48,981 nt of DNA from an uncultured Mediterraneibacter sp. (GTDB lineage Bacteria; Bacillota; Clostridia; Lachnospirales; Lachnospiraceae): positions 1 through 48,981 of the forward strand of contig CALWDM010000011.1 of the NCBI GenBank assembly GCA_944376695.1. Direction: 5' to 3'. How positions within the stretch are numbered: position 1 is the stretch's first letter; every line of letters begins with the position of its first letter. Below, in pieces: positions 41,215-48,981 of this stretch. The notes under the pieces were generated by a model. The model searched no databases and had not been told where the DNA came from. It saw nothing but the letters and a program-made list of their open reading frames with translations. Position numbers and translations under genes: made by a program.

Positions 41215-42282
41215 TTATAACAGTGCCTGCTCCACACTCAGGAAGCGGTTGATATGACGGAAACTCTCCTGTACATAAAACTGCTGTATCCCCAACGCAA
41301 AATACCCGTGGAGCGCTCCTTCTATTCTCTCCACCCTCACCCGGCATCCCGCTTCTCTCAGCTTTCGCCCGTAGTCTTCCCCCTCGTCTCTCAAAGGATC
41401 AAACTCCGCTGTAAGTATGAGCGTATCCGGAAGGCCGGAAAAATCCTCCGCCAAAAGCGGGGCGAAATACGGGTCCAGCCTGTCCTCCTCCGTGCGGGCA
41501 TAGAGCTTTACATAATCTTCCATCTTTACACTGGTCAGGAGATATCCCGTGCCGTTTGTCCTCACAGACTCATAGGGCGAATCCTCTGTATAACAGTTGT
41601 AGAGCGCGGGATAGATCAGGATCTGTCTTGCCGGGGAAAAGTCCCCGGTATCCCTTGCCTTCATACACACAGCGGCAGCAAGGTTGCCGCCTGCACTGTC
41701 CCCCATGACCGTGATCCGTCTGGGATCGAGCCCGGGCAGGATCTTCCCGCCAAAAAGCGCCGCTGCCACTGCATAGCAGTCATCGAACCCGTCAGGGAAT
41801 CTGTGTTCCGGCGCAAGGCGGTATTCTGCGGACAGGACAAACCGCCCGGTGGACTGTGCCATCCGGGAGCATACCCTGTCGTAAGTCTCTACGCTCTCCG
41901 TGGTCCATCCGCCGCCATGGAAGAAGAGGATCACCCCGGGATCCCGGTTTTCCTCTCCCGATACAGCCCCGTTCCCGCTCACAGCGACCTTCTCACTTAC
42001 ATCCGCTTTCTTGTCCACAGTTGCTTTCTTGTTCACAGTTGCTCTCTGGCTCACAGTTGCTTTCTCGCTCACAGTTGCTTTCTCGCTCACAGCCGCTTTC
42101 TCGTCCGGGAAATACAGGCGTACCGGGACTTTATAGCTGCCGTTGTAGATTTCCGTATCCAGTTTTTTCAGAAAGATCCGCATGGGATCCAGTTTTTTCA
42201 GATCCGCCAGGCGCCGCGCGGACTCCACCTCGATATTGCCGTAGGACAGCGCCTGAAGGATCGCTCTTACTGCCTTTGTCAT
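41215..42282 (-). CDS. HSL-family alpha/beta hydrolase (carboxylesterase) with repeat insert
   Basis: A 355-residue esterase. The oxyanion motif HGGGW (about 122-126), nucleophile elbow GDSAGGN, acid in EFDPLRDEGEDYG and catalytic His in GALHGYFAL are all present, the hormone-sensitive-lipase pattern. Between the first strand (VRLYFPDEK) and the HGGGW strand lies an insert of about 48 residues (63-110) built of six-residue repeats, ATVSEK and variants, encoded by 18-bp tandem DNA repeats. Without it the length would be normal for the family. GGAGAG precedes the ATG closely. It lies 10 bases after the thioesterase gene. Confidence 0.9.
   Translation of the reverse strand: MTKAVRAILQALSYGNIEVESARRLADLKKLDPMRIFLKKLDTEIYNGSYKVPVRLYFPDEKAAVSEKATVSEKATVSQRATVNKKATVDKKADVSEKVAVSGNGAVSGEENRDPGVILFFHGGGWTTESVETYDRVCSRMAQSTGRFVLSAEYRLAPEHRFPDGFDDCYAVAAALFGGKILPGLDPRRITVMGDSAGGNLAAAVCMKARDTGDFSPARQILIYPALYNCYTEDSPYESVRTNGTGYLLTSVKMEDYVKLYARTEEDRLDPYFAPLLAEDFSGLPDTLILTAEFDPLRDEGEDYGRKLREAGCRVRVERIEGALHGYFALGIQQFYVQESFRHINRFLSVEQALL
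41959..42096 (-). repeat. in-frame 18-bp tandem repeat in the esterase gene
   Basis: Seven or more 18-bp units encode AAVSEK, ATVSEK, ATVSQR, ATVNKK, ATVDKK, ADVSEK, VAVSGN and AVSGE. The central units differ by one to three bases. The insert lies at a surface position before the oxyanion strand and would keep the reading frame on gain or loss of units. Confidence 0.9.
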
Positions 42283-42292
42283 CGTCTCTCCA

Positions 42293-43015
42293 TTATCTCA
42301 GTTCCACGACCGCGTACGGCGCGCTTTTCTCATCGCAGAGTTCCACGATATAGCCTTTCTGCGTCTTTGCCGTCCTGGGGTAGATCATATCTCCGAGTAC
42401 AGCAGATTTCCTGTAATCCACCCTCACCTGCCCCACGTCCAGATCCGCAGGGAGCATTTCCAGCGCCATCTGGACATACTGGCAGTTATTCACATGCTCG
42501 TTTGTGTCGATATGGTATTTTCTCACAGGGAAAGGCTCCCCGTCTTCCAGTTCCTCCGGCACAGTGATCTTCCGCCCTTCGTAGGGCATGTCCAGGGGCT
42601 CATGCACGCCGTAGGGGGCGATATCCCCTTCCGCCGGGCGGCAGGGACGCCCCTTCTCCAGATCCATGAACACCCAGATGGAATTCGCGCATGCAGTCAC
42701 ATTTCCCGCCTCATCCTTCAAATAAAAATTGCGGTTTCCGAAAAGTCCTTTGAATTCTGTGGCAAAGGTGCCCACTGTGATCTTCTCGCAGAGCTTCGGG
42801 CATCGTCCGACCACGATCTGCCAGTAGGAAAGCACCCATGCTTTTTTCTCCTGCCTGAGATGCTCCATCCCCAGCCCTACTGTTTCCGAATGGAACGTGC
42901 TGCAATCCTGAAAATAGTTGATCAGCGCCGGCAGGGTCATTGTCCCTCTGTGTCCGATCTCACTGTACCTGACTCTTGCTTCAAATTCGTAGCTGTTATT
43001 TTCTGCTCTCTGCAT
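42293..43015 (-). CDS. acyl-ACP thioesterase (FatA-like)
   Basis: A 240-residue double-hotdog thioesterase that releases fatty acids from acyl carrier protein. The first hotdog begins RVRYSEIGHRGTMTLPALINYFQDCSTFHSE; the second holds the catalytic group D160-T-N162-E-H164-VNN, typical of bacterial and plant FatA/FatB. AGAGGAG precedes the ATG by 9 bases. It is 23 bases after the CDF gene and 10 bases before the esterase gene, so it leads a thioesterase-esterase-acyltransferase set. The released chain length cannot be judged from sequence. Confidence 0.92.
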   Translation of the reverse strand: MQRAENNSYEFEARVRYSEIGHRGTMTLPALINYFQDCSTFHSETVGLGMEHLRQEKKAWVLSYWQIVVGRCPKLCEKITVGTFATEFKGLFGNRNFYLKDEAGNVTACANSIWVFMDLEKGRPCRPAEGDIAPYGVHEPLDMPYEGRKITVPEELEDGEPFPVRKYHIDTNEHVNNCQYVQMALEMLPADLDVGQVRVDYRKSAVLGDMIYPRTAKTQKGYIVELCDEKSAPYAVVELR

Positions 43016-43038
43016 ACTGCCGCACTCCTCTGCCTGGT

Positions 43039-44235
43039 TTATTTTTCCGGTCCTTCTTCCGGCTTTGCCACATAATCATAATCCACTGTTATCACACACT
43101 CGTATTTGGGTTCCGCTTCTTTGATCCGCTCCGCCAGCCTGACCGGGAGCTCCTTTCTCGTCTTTTCGTCATATTCTATGGGAATCACCATGTCAAAAAT
43201 GAGATTGCTCTGCTCCTCTCCGTGCACGACCCGGAAATCATGAATACTGCACGACGGGTCCATTTCCTTTAGCATAGTTTCCACATTCTCACGGACACGC
43301 AGCACTCTTTCATCCTTCATTTCTACGGGATCCATATGTATGACAAGAAAGATCCCGAGCTTCTTTGACGCCTCCCGCTCGATCCGGTCAATGATCTCAT
43401 GAGACTGTTCGATATCTATATCATTCGGCACCTCCGCGTGGATAGAAGCCATACTCCGCCCCGGACCGTAATTATGCACGATCAGATCATGCGTTCCTGC
43501 AATCCCGTCAAAGCTCTCCACAAATTTCCTGATGCGGTCATATGCCTCCGGATCGATCGCCGCCCCAATCAGTGGCTCCAGTGTCTCTCTGGCAATACCC
43601 ACACCGGCCCACATGACCACAAGAGCAACGCCGCCCCCCACAAAACCATCGATATTGATGCCTGTGAGCCCAAAGAAAATAATAGAAAAGATCGTAGCTC
43701 CTGTTGTCACCACATCACCCATGGAATCTGTGAAAACGGCCATCATCACCTTAGAATCTATCTTCTGCCCGAGCTTCCTGTTGAACATCCCCAGCCAGAG
43801 CTTCACAGCCACAGACAGGGCCAGGATAATAACGGACACTGCCTGGAAATTCAGTTTCTCCGGCGTCCATATCCTGCTGAAGGAATCTTTCAGGAAGGTG
43901 AAACCGACTTCCAGCACAAGAAAAGACACGATCAGAGCCGCAATATATTCGATCCTGCCATGCCCGAAAGGATGGTCTCTGTCCGCCGGCTTCTCCGCCA
44001 TCTTGACCCCCACAAAGCTGATGATGGACGATCCTGCGTCGGACAGGTTGTTAAATGCGTCCGCTGTGACAGAAACGCTGCGGAGCACCAGGCCCACGAT
44101 AAATTTTACGATAAAAAGCAGCACATTACAGAAGATACCCACAATGCTGGCGAGCACCCCGTATGCCGTCCGCACGGATATCTTCTCTACGTCTTTATAA
44201 TCCTTTATAAAATGTCTTACCAAAAATTCTGTCAT
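43039..44235 (-). CDS. cation diffusion facilitator family transporter
   Basis: A 398-residue CDF efflux transporter. Six membrane helices span about 30-215. Metal-site residues are in helix II (SVTADAFNNLSDAGSS) and helix V (VFTDSMGDVVTTG), and the DHPFGHGRIEY loop follows helix II-III. The long C-terminal cytosolic domain (about 220-398) is a dimerisation domain extended beyond the usual length, with HDFRVVHGEEQSNLIFDMVIP. Such proteins exchange Zn, Mn or Fe for protons; the metal is not determinable. The start ATG lies 2 bases after the spoIIR stop codon. AAAGGGA precedes it. Confidence 0.92.
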   Translation of the reverse strand: MTEFLVRHFIKDYKDVEKISVRTAYGVLASIVGIFCNVLLFIVKFIVGLVLRSVSVTADAFNNLSDAGSSIISFVGVKMAEKPADRDHPFGHGRIEYIAALIVSFLVLEVGFTFLKDSFSRIWTPEKLNFQAVSVIILALSVAVKLWLGMFNRKLGQKIDSKVMMAVFTDSMGDVVTTGATIFSIIFFGLTGINIDGFVGGGVALVVMWAGVGIARETLEPLIGAAIDPEAYDRIRKFVESFDGIAGTHDLIVHNYGPGRSMASIHAEVPNDIDIEQSHEIIDRIEREASKKLGIFLVIHMDPVEMKDERVLRVRENVETMLKEMDPSCSIHDFRVVHGEEQSNLIFDMVIPIEYDEKTRKELPVRLAERIKEAEPKYECVITVDYDYVAKPEEGPEK

Positions 44236-44237
44236 TG

Positions 44238-44894
44238 CTATTCCCTTTGCCAGAAAAACCAACTCACCTTAAAATCTGATGTGGCTGTTATCCTGGAATA
44301 CTCCTCTTCTGTCAAAACATTCCTGAGCTTTTCCCTGCCCTCTTCCGGCACGACCGCATTGGCGGAGTCCAGAAAGCAGAGCCCCGGATAGAGCACACAC
44401 CACCAGTTATGTCCTTTTGCCGCGCCGATCTCTATGCGCAGCGCCTCGTAATTCCCCGCCGGGAATGTGAGATCACCGTAGGTTCTGTCCGGAAACCAGC
44501 AGGTCGTGACCGCGGCGCTGACAGGATAATCCGCCCCTTCTGCCGCCACAGTCGCCCGGCTGACCGCCTCAATGTCGTCGATATGTTCTCTCATCCATGC
44601 TGCTGTCTGGGAAGCGTCATCCATCTCCGGCATGGTTTCTTCCAGAAATGCCAGCAATGAGTCTCTCACTTTCAGCTTCAGCGCCTGATCCGCATCGCTG
44701 TCACTGTTGGCAAGTACATGGAATCTCAGGACCTCCTGCGCCAGATGCATCTGCATCTCAGCCTGTGCAGAGGCCTCCGCCCTGGTGCACACGATCCCGG
44801 TGAAAATCATGGATATACTCACCGCCAGAAACAGGATGAGCCCTGCCATATTTCTCTCCAGTCTCCGTATGATCTGAATATAGGAACTTTCCAT
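44238..44894 (-). CDS. spoIIR: stage II sporulation protein R
   Basis: A 218-residue signalling protein made in the forespore and exported to trigger SpoIIGA processing of pro-sigma-E in the mother cell. The N-terminal hydrophobic segment (about 15-38) is followed by the family motif LRFHVLANSDSDADQALKLKVRDSLL (about 56-81) and FPAGNYEALRIEIGAAKGHNWWCVLYPGLCFLD. The upstream region to 45053 consists of two short tandem-repeat tracts. GGAGGA precedes the ATG by 7 bases. It and the CDF gene are almost contiguous. Confidence 0.95.
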   Translation of the reverse strand: MESSYIQIIRRLERNMAGLILFLAVSISMIFTGIVCTRAEASAQAEMQMHLAQEVLRFHVLANSDSDADQALKLKVRDSLLAFLEETMPEMDDASQTAAWMREHIDDIEAVSRATVAAEGADYPVSAAVTTCWFPDRTYGDLTFPAGNYEALRIEIGAAKGHNWWCVLYPGLCFLDSANAVVPEEGREKLRNVLTEEEYSRITATSDFKVSWFFWQRE

Positions 44895-44917
44895 ATGTAT
44901 CTCCTCCATATCTTATC

Positions 44918-45040
44918 TTTTTCTTTGATATCTTTTTCTTTGATATCTTTCTCTAAGATATCTGGAGTATAGACAGATATGGAAGTTTTATACAGATATG
45001 GATATTTTACATATATGAATGTTTTATATATGAATGTTTC
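44918..45040. repeat. two adjacent A/T-rich tandem-repeat tracts upstream of spoIIR
   Basis: Tract 1: three 15-bp units at 44918-44932, 44933-44947 (identical) and 44948-44962 (diverged); on the minus strand the unit is GATATCAAAGAAAAA. Tract 2 (about 44968-45040): four degenerate 15-21-bp units related to CATTCATATATAAAA. They fill the whole gap between the GntR stop and the spoIIR ribosome binding site. I cannot pick out a sigma-F promoter within them. Confidence 0.8.
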
Positions 45041-45053
45041 GTGCAGTCAGCCT

Positions 45054-45734
45054 CTATTCTTCGTCCCTGTGCCGCAATGTCCCCACAACTGTATCCACCT
45101 GGTTGTTGATATGCTGGCCCGTGATCGCAGTCGCCTTCTCTTTGTCGTGGCTCTCGATGGCTTCTATGATCGCACTGTGCTCTGCCAGAAGCTGGGGATA
45201 GCACTCTTTCTTTTTCAGGTATTCGATCCGGTAGCGGTACATCTGCTCCCTCAGATTATTCAGAAGCTGGATCAGTCTCTCATTATCCGTAGCTGCAAAG
45301 ATTACATCGTGGAACGCCTCGTCCGCCTGCGCGATCAGGGTGATGTCGTCACTGTCCAGCACATCTCTGAAATGGTCCGCCGCCGCATACAGCCCGCCCA
45401 GTTCTTCCCTGTCAATGCGGTCGCATGCGAGCTGGACTGCCAGTTCTTCCAGCGCGCAGCGCACTTCCAGAACATCCCTTAAGTTTTTCTCCGTGATCTC
45501 CGCCACCTCCGCACCTTTCCGCGGGATCATGAGGACAAGCCCTTCCAGCTCAAGCTTACGGATTGCCTCTCTGATGGGAGTACGGCTCACCCCTAATTTG
45601 TTTGCAAGCTGAATCTCCATCAGCCTTTCCCCCGGTTTCAGTTCTCCCCGCAGGATCGCCCGGCGCAGCGTATTGAACACAACGTCCCGGAGCGGGAGAT
45701 ATTCATCCATCGTAACTTCAAAATCAATTGGCAT
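45054..45734 (-). CDS. GntR family (FadR/FCD subfamily) transcriptional regulator
   Basis: A 226-residue regulator. The winged helix at about 10-75 has the GntR pattern LRRAILRGELKPGERLMEIQLANKLGVSRTPIREAIRKLELEGLV. The FCD effector domain (about 80-215) keeps the metal/ligand-type residues in HxxxH-like positions (FHDVIF, EHSAIIEAIESHD). Such proteins usually respond to organic acids. GGAGGG precedes the ATG by 6 bases and the gene overlaps ispE by 11 bases. A target is not obvious; location between ispE and spoIIR is common in Lachnospiraceae by my recollection. Confidence 0.92.
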   Translation of the reverse strand: MPIDFEVTMDEYLPLRDVVFNTLRRAILRGELKPGERLMEIQLANKLGVSRTPIREAIRKLELEGLVLMIPRKGAEVAEITEKNLRDVLEVRCALEELAVQLACDRIDREELGGLYAAADHFRDVLDSDDITLIAQADEAFHDVIFAATDNERLIQLLNNLREQMYRYRIEYLKKKECYPQLLAEHSAIIEAIESHDKEKATAITGQHINNQVDTVVGTLRHRDEE

Positions 45735-46614
45735 CCTGATCCCTCCTCGCACTGTGTATACTCGTCACATATACCTGCCTGGTCAATGACTTTTCTCTAA
45801 GCCGCAGCTGCGCCTCGCGGGCTGCCGCCCTGCTCTCAAACAGGCCAAACACCGTCGGCCCACTCCCGCTCATCATCGCGTTCAGGGCGCCTGCGTCTTT
45901 CATTTCCCGCTTGATCTGCTCGATGACCGGATGCATGGGGATCGTCACATCCTCCAGCACATTTCCCATGCACGCTGCCACCTGCTTTAAGCTGTGTTTC
46001 TCCAGCCCGTCAATGATTCCGTCAATATCCGGGTGCTCCGCGATCTCCTTTGCGTCCAGCGCTTCATAGACAACCTTTGTGGACACGTTCACCGGCGGTT
46101 TCGCGATCAGGACCGTACATTTCGGCATCGCCGGCAGTACGCTCAGCTCCTCGCCGATCCCCTCTGCGAGCACAGTTCCCCGCATGATACAGTAGGGGAC
46201 ATCCGCGCCCAGGCGGACTCCCCTTTCCATCAATTCCTCCTGCCTGAGCCCCAGGCGGAACATCCTGTTCATCCCAAACAGAACCGCCGCCGCATTGGAG
46301 CTGCCGCCGGCAAGCCCCGCGGCCACCGGGATATGCTTATTTAATGTAATCCTGACCCCGGCAGGGATATGAAACTCTTCCAGTAAAAGCTTCGCAGCCT
46401 TATACGCGATATTTCCCTCTCCCGTGGGCAGGAAACTTAAATTAGATGCCAGCGTGATCCCCGGCGCTTCTGTCTTTTCTATCTTCACTTCGTCATACAG
46501 ATAGACCGACTGCATGACCATCCTCACGTCATGATAGCCATTCTCCCGTCTTCCAAGTACATCCAGCCCCAGATTGATCTTTGCCAGCGCTTTCAGTTCA
46601 ATCTGATTCATCAT
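45724..46614 (-). CDS. ispE: 4-diphosphocytidyl-2-C-methyl-D-erythritol kinase
   Basis: A 296-residue GHMP kinase of the MEP isoprenoid pathway; it phosphorylates CDP-methylerythritol. The start LKALAKINLGLDVLGRRENGYHDVRMVMQ is diagnostic, the ATP loop is PVAAGLAGGSSNAAAVL (about 92-108), and the C-terminal GHMP motif is MMSGSGPTVFGLF. Two adjacent ATGs follow GGGGAA; either could be the start. The 36-bp palindrome lies 42 bases upstream. It overlaps the GntR gene by 11 bases. Presence of ispE implies the MEP rather than mevalonate route, normal for Clostridia. Confidence 0.96.
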   Translation of the reverse strand: MMNQIELKALAKINLGLDVLGRRENGYHDVRMVMQSVYLYDEVKIEKTEAPGITLASNLSFLPTGEGNIAYKAAKLLLEEFHIPAGVRITLNKHIPVAAGLAGGSSNAAAVLFGMNRMFRLGLRQEELMERGVRLGADVPYCIMRGTVLAEGIGEELSVLPAMPKCTVLIAKPPVNVSTKVVYEALDAKEIAEHPDIDGIIDGLEKHSLKQVAACMGNVLEDVTIPMHPVIEQIKREMKDAGALNAMMSGSGPTVFGLFESRAAAREAQLRLREKSLTRQVYVTSIHSARRDQDAN

Positions 46615-46655
46615 GAGTTCCCCTTTTTTCTGAATTTTCTGATTACTTTGCCAAG

Positions 46656-46691
46656 AGGGGTCAGACCCCTCTTAAAAGGGGTCTGACCCCT
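46656..46691. repeat. 36-bp compound palindrome, copy 2
   Basis: AGGGGTCAGACCCCT (46656-46670), CTTAAA, AGGGGTCTGACCCCT (46677-46691). It matches the copy at 5835-5870 at every base except the first. It lies between the SPOCS-LysM gene and ispE and could fold as a hairpin in their transcript; a five-T run follows on the plus strand. Confidence 0.92.
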
Positions 46692-46722
46692 TTTTCTCTT
46701 CTGTATGTTGTATACATTGTAC

Positions 46723-48282
46723 TTACAGTATACTCACATTTTCTTTTAAAATCAACAGTTTATCACCTGGTCTGACGTTTTCGCTGTCCAGCCCGTTAAT
46801 CTCCATGATCCCCTCGACCGTGGTCATATATTTTTTCGCGAGACTCCACAAGTCTTCTCCCGCCTGGACAATATGCCCCACAATGCCTGGGCGTTGTTCC
46901 AAAGCGCCTTCATCAACTGGTCTCATCCTTACATCCGTAATCATCTCGATGGGGATCTGCTTCCTCAGGAAGACATCAAAAGCCAGCACTGCTTTTACTT
47001 CCACCGCCTCGCTTCCTGCCAGTGTCACGGCAAGCTGTTCCACATGGCTCGACAGGCTGCTCTCAACATGATCCGGCATATCCGGATATTCGATCAGATA
47101 GGAAAATGGTATGATGCCCTGCCAGCTTCCGTAAGGTTCCATGTCATCTCCCCGCAGATACAGGAAAGAAAGGTGAAGGATCCCCTCTACCCGTATGCCT
47201 TCCTCCGTATGCTGTTCGCTCTCCATCTGGATGCTCCCCTGACTGTGCAGGATCTGCAGCACATCTTCTTTTAATTCCGGGAGCGCCAGCCGCTCTGAAA
47301 CTTTGCACCTGGACTGGTTCTGCATCAGGAGTTCCTCGTACACGACGTCCCTGGTATCAAACTCGCACGCCTGCTCCAGGGAATACATATCCCGGAGCAC
47401 TTCTGTCTCTTCTTCCTCATAGATATTCATGCGCAGTGCAAGAGTGGCCTCGATCCCGAGTATCCGCATCTCTCCATCCTCATCCAGCCTGACATCCGCG
47501 AGCGTATCTTCAAGAGAATGCCGGATATGATGATACATACTTTCTGTTACGCCGTCGCAGGCAATCCTCCCCTCGTAGGGAACGCTCTGCTCGATCCAGT
47601 CTGCCTTTTCATCGGCGGAAAGATACATGCAGAAGACCAGGAGCTCGCCCCGCAGGAGGATCTCATCCTGCCCCAGGCGGATATCCAGCTTGCGGCTTCC
47701 GATATCCGCCAGTAAAACCTGACCAATCCCCTCTTTAGTGCCGGGCAGTACGATTTCTTCCCTGATCCTGTATGTATCTTTCCGGGATACCGCGAGCTTC
47801 AGAAGATTCAGCTTCTCCATCTTCCGGTAAACAGGTATCCCGCCCTCCACATCCTCTGTCAGCTCTTCGTCACGCAGACGTTCTCTTCCAATTTCCATCT
47901 CTGCCATTACCCTCAGGCTTAACTTCCTCGAATTGACTACCGTTCCTGTAAATTCCGTCCTCATGCTGCGGATAAAAAATGTCTCGTTCCCGTCGCTCTC
48001 CGCGTAAACCATTTCCTCAAACGGGAGGCTTCCCTCAAGCACAGCCGGTTTAGGATCGCCGGACGCAGTCATATACAGAATCCTGAAATATATTTTGCCC
48101 GTGACCTTCACATAGTTTTCCACCGGACGGATATCCTCAGTCCTGCATTCTGCGCTCCCCTGTATGATCCTTCTCACATCCTCCTTCTGCTCAGGTACAT
48201 TATAATCCTCATCCAGATAAAACTGGTCGAAAATGCTCTTCCCCTCCTGCGTATAATGAATCGGTCTCCTGATAAGTTCCAT
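46723..48282 (-). CDS. SPOCS (DUF3794) and LysM domain protein, spore-coat type
   Basis: A 519-residue protein without a signal peptide. Repeated DUF3794/SPOCS modules fill about residues 30-445 (VKVTGKIYFRILYMTASGDP...LEGSLPFEEMVYAE; LRGELLVFCMYLSADEK...EQSVPYEGRI; VEGILHLSFLYLRGDD...WQGIIPFSYLIEYP). The C-terminus is one LysM (IVGHIVQAGEDLWSLAKKYMTTVEGIMEINGLDSENVRPGDKLLI, about 463-512). SPOCS-LysM proteins are typical of endospore coat or cortex assembly in Clostridia; LysM would bind the cortex peptidoglycan. AGGAGGA precedes the ATG. It is 32 bases after the PrcB-like lipoprotein gene. Confidence 0.88.
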   Translation of the reverse strand: MELIRRPIHYTQEGKSIFDQFYLDEDYNVPEQKEDVRRIIQGSAECRTEDIRPVENYVKVTGKIYFRILYMTASGDPKPAVLEGSLPFEEMVYAESDGNETFFIRSMRTEFTGTVVNSRKLSLRVMAEMEIGRERLRDEELTEDVEGGIPVYRKMEKLNLLKLAVSRKDTYRIREEIVLPGTKEGIGQVLLADIGSRKLDIRLGQDEILLRGELLVFCMYLSADEKADWIEQSVPYEGRIACDGVTESMYHHIRHSLEDTLADVRLDEDGEMRILGIEATLALRMNIYEEEETEVLRDMYSLEQACEFDTRDVVYEELLMQNQSRCKVSERLALPELKEDVLQILHSQGSIQMESEQHTEEGIRVEGILHLSFLYLRGDDMEPYGSWQGIIPFSYLIEYPDMPDHVESSLSSHVEQLAVTLAGSEAVEVKAVLAFDVFLRKQIPIEMITDVRMRPVDEGALEQRPGIVGHIVQAGEDLWSLAKKYMTTVEGIMEINGLDSENVRPGDKLLILKENVSIL

Positions 48283-48314
48283 CTCTCTCCTCCTGTTGAT
48301 CCTTTTTTGAATAA

Positions 48315-48773
48315 TCAGTCAAATCGGACATCTTTTTCAATATATTCCATCTGTATGACTACGTACGGAAACGTGGTTTTCTCTTTTATCTCCTCCCCCT
48401 TCTCCGGTCCCAGAAGATTTGTACGGATATATACTGTATCCTGTGTCTCATATACTTCTTCCACCTCGACACTGTATCCAGATGTGGGCTGAGAGCCATA
48501 TCCTTCCGCAATATAAAGCTTCCCCTGATCTGCATACGTCATCTTAAAGGGCGTATCTTTTTTTTCTTCAATCAAACTTTTAAACTCCTGAGGAACGTTC
48601 TCCTTATCCAGCACCACAAACTTCAGATCATTGGCTTTCTCCGTCTTCTGCGTGCGGACGGCGCAGCCCGGCAGCAGACATACTGCCAGAACAACAGCAA
48701 TTCCTCCTTTCAGGACATCCCGCCGGACCAGCCTTTTTCCGCCCCCGGTATCGCCTGTACTGCCTCTGTCCAT
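48315..48773 (-). CDS. PrcB-like lipoprotein
   Basis: A 152-residue lipoprotein. After a charged N-terminal stretch (MDRGSTGDTGGGKRLVRRDVLKGG) comes a hydrophobic segment ending in the lipobox LLPGC, with the Cys at about residue 36; the twin-arginine-like RRDVLKGG may be chance. The C-terminal half (TYADQGKLYIAEGYGSQPTSGYSVEVEEVYETQDTVYIRTNLLGPEKG...YVVIQMEYIEKDVRF) matches the PrcB C-terminal domain, found in protease-complex-associated and sporulation-linked lipoproteins. The start is placed at 48773 because GGGAAAG lies 4 bases upstream; an open frame continues to 48977 without a good start. Nothing else is recognised in 48774-48981. Confidence 0.78.
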   Translation of the reverse strand: MDRGSTGDTGGGKRLVRRDVLKGGIAVVLAVCLLPGCAVRTQKTEKANDLKFVVLDKENVPQEFKSLIEEKKDTPFKMTYADQGKLYIAEGYGSQPTSGYSVEVEEVYETQDTVYIRTNLLGPEKGEEIKEKTTFPYVVIQMEYIEKDVRFD

Positions 48774-48981
48774 ACTACTTTCCCGTCCCCGCAGTATTTT
48801 CCATATAATCATATGTGTCCCGCAGAGGAAATATTCGAATGCCAGTCTTTCTACAGATTTCCACTCTCTGCCCCGGAGAATTCCCTGTAACTGCCTCTCC
48901 TGCATATGTAGGTTTGTCAAACATATGTTACACCCCAAGTAATAAATTCTTTTAGGATAGTCTGCGGTGATTTCCACCCCA

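Noticed and set aside
48774-48977. N-terminal extension of the PrcB-like lipoprotein to a 220-residue protein
   Set aside because: It would bury the signal peptide 68 residues inside the protein and lacks a ribosome binding site; the later ATG has one.

Overview
The window looks like chromosomal DNA from a spore-forming, Gram-positive Clostridia member, most likely a Lachnospiraceae. The basis is strong AGGAGG-type ribosome binding sites on nearly every gene, moderate GC, an alpha/beta-type small acid-soluble spore protein, spoIIR, a SPOCS-LysM spore-coat-type protein, a Lachnospiraceae-style ftsEX/M23/ctpA block and DegV proteins. Species cannot be named from sequence alone. Most genes lie on the minus strand.

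Layout: (1) 1-2000: tRNA-Val(CAC), a TetR regulator divergent from a DegV fatty-acid-binding protein with an operator-like palindrome between them. (2) 2.0-5.8 kb: an AIM24-family protein whose 3' end is tandemly duplicated (24-bp units), then a large sensor kinase with its OmpR-type regulator. (3) 5.8-10.6 kb: a membrane and envelope group (DUF374-type acyltransferase, GT4 glycosyltransferase, DedA protein, acyltransferase-3 protein) and DNA polymerase IV. (4) 10.6-14.3 kb: two related PepSY-like membrane/lipoproteins and clpB with a sigma-A promoter overlapped by a half-degenerate CIRCE. (5) 14.3-20.1 kb: a compact five-gene catabolic operon (type III CoA-transferase, aconitase-type hydratase large and small subunits, HMG-CoA-lyase-type lyase, PrpF-type isomerase) with a divergent Crp/Fnr regulator. 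I infer a CoA-dependent route for a methyl-branched unsaturated dicarboxylate such as itaconate, citraconate or methylitaconate, ending in pyruvate plus acetyl- or propionyl-CoA. (6) 20.2-22.3 kb: a PEBP-family protein, a YoaK/DUF1275 membrane protein and decayed IS66 and IS3 transposases. (7) 22.4-29.7 kb: one 2430-residue secreted protein with a transglutaminase-like domain, a BspA-like segment, eight YDG motifs in about 370-residue super-repeats and an unusual sorting-signal-like tail.

(8) 29.8-35.9 kb: ctpA, an M23 coiled-coil hydrolase, ftsX, ftsE, a PucR/CdaR-type regulator (cell-division peptidoglycan hydrolysis module), and a degenerate WecG/TagA-like protein. (9) 35.9-38.3 kb: a spore protein gene, a gene-free 785-bp region made of nested inverted repeats (a 338-bp near-complete hairpin plus a second related hairpin), and glmM. 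(10) 38.4-39.3 kb: a HAD hydrolase with a strong promoter and a ~100-nt structured-looking leader. (11) 39.4-43.0 kb: acyl-ACP thioesterase, HSL-type esterase (with an in-frame 18-bp tandem repeat) and a condensation-like acyltransferase fused to a membrane domain, probably one acyl-ester pathway. (12) 43.0-49.0 kb: CDF transporter, spoIIR, GntR/FadR regulator, ispE, a SPOCS-LysM protein and a PrcB-like lipoprotein.

The points I would check first are the nested inverted-repeat region at 36.2-36.9 kb and the PrpF/aconitase/HMG-lyase/CoA-transferase operon. A 36-bp compound palindrome found twice (5.8 and 46.7 kb) and coding tandem repeats in two genes show an active repeat landscape.
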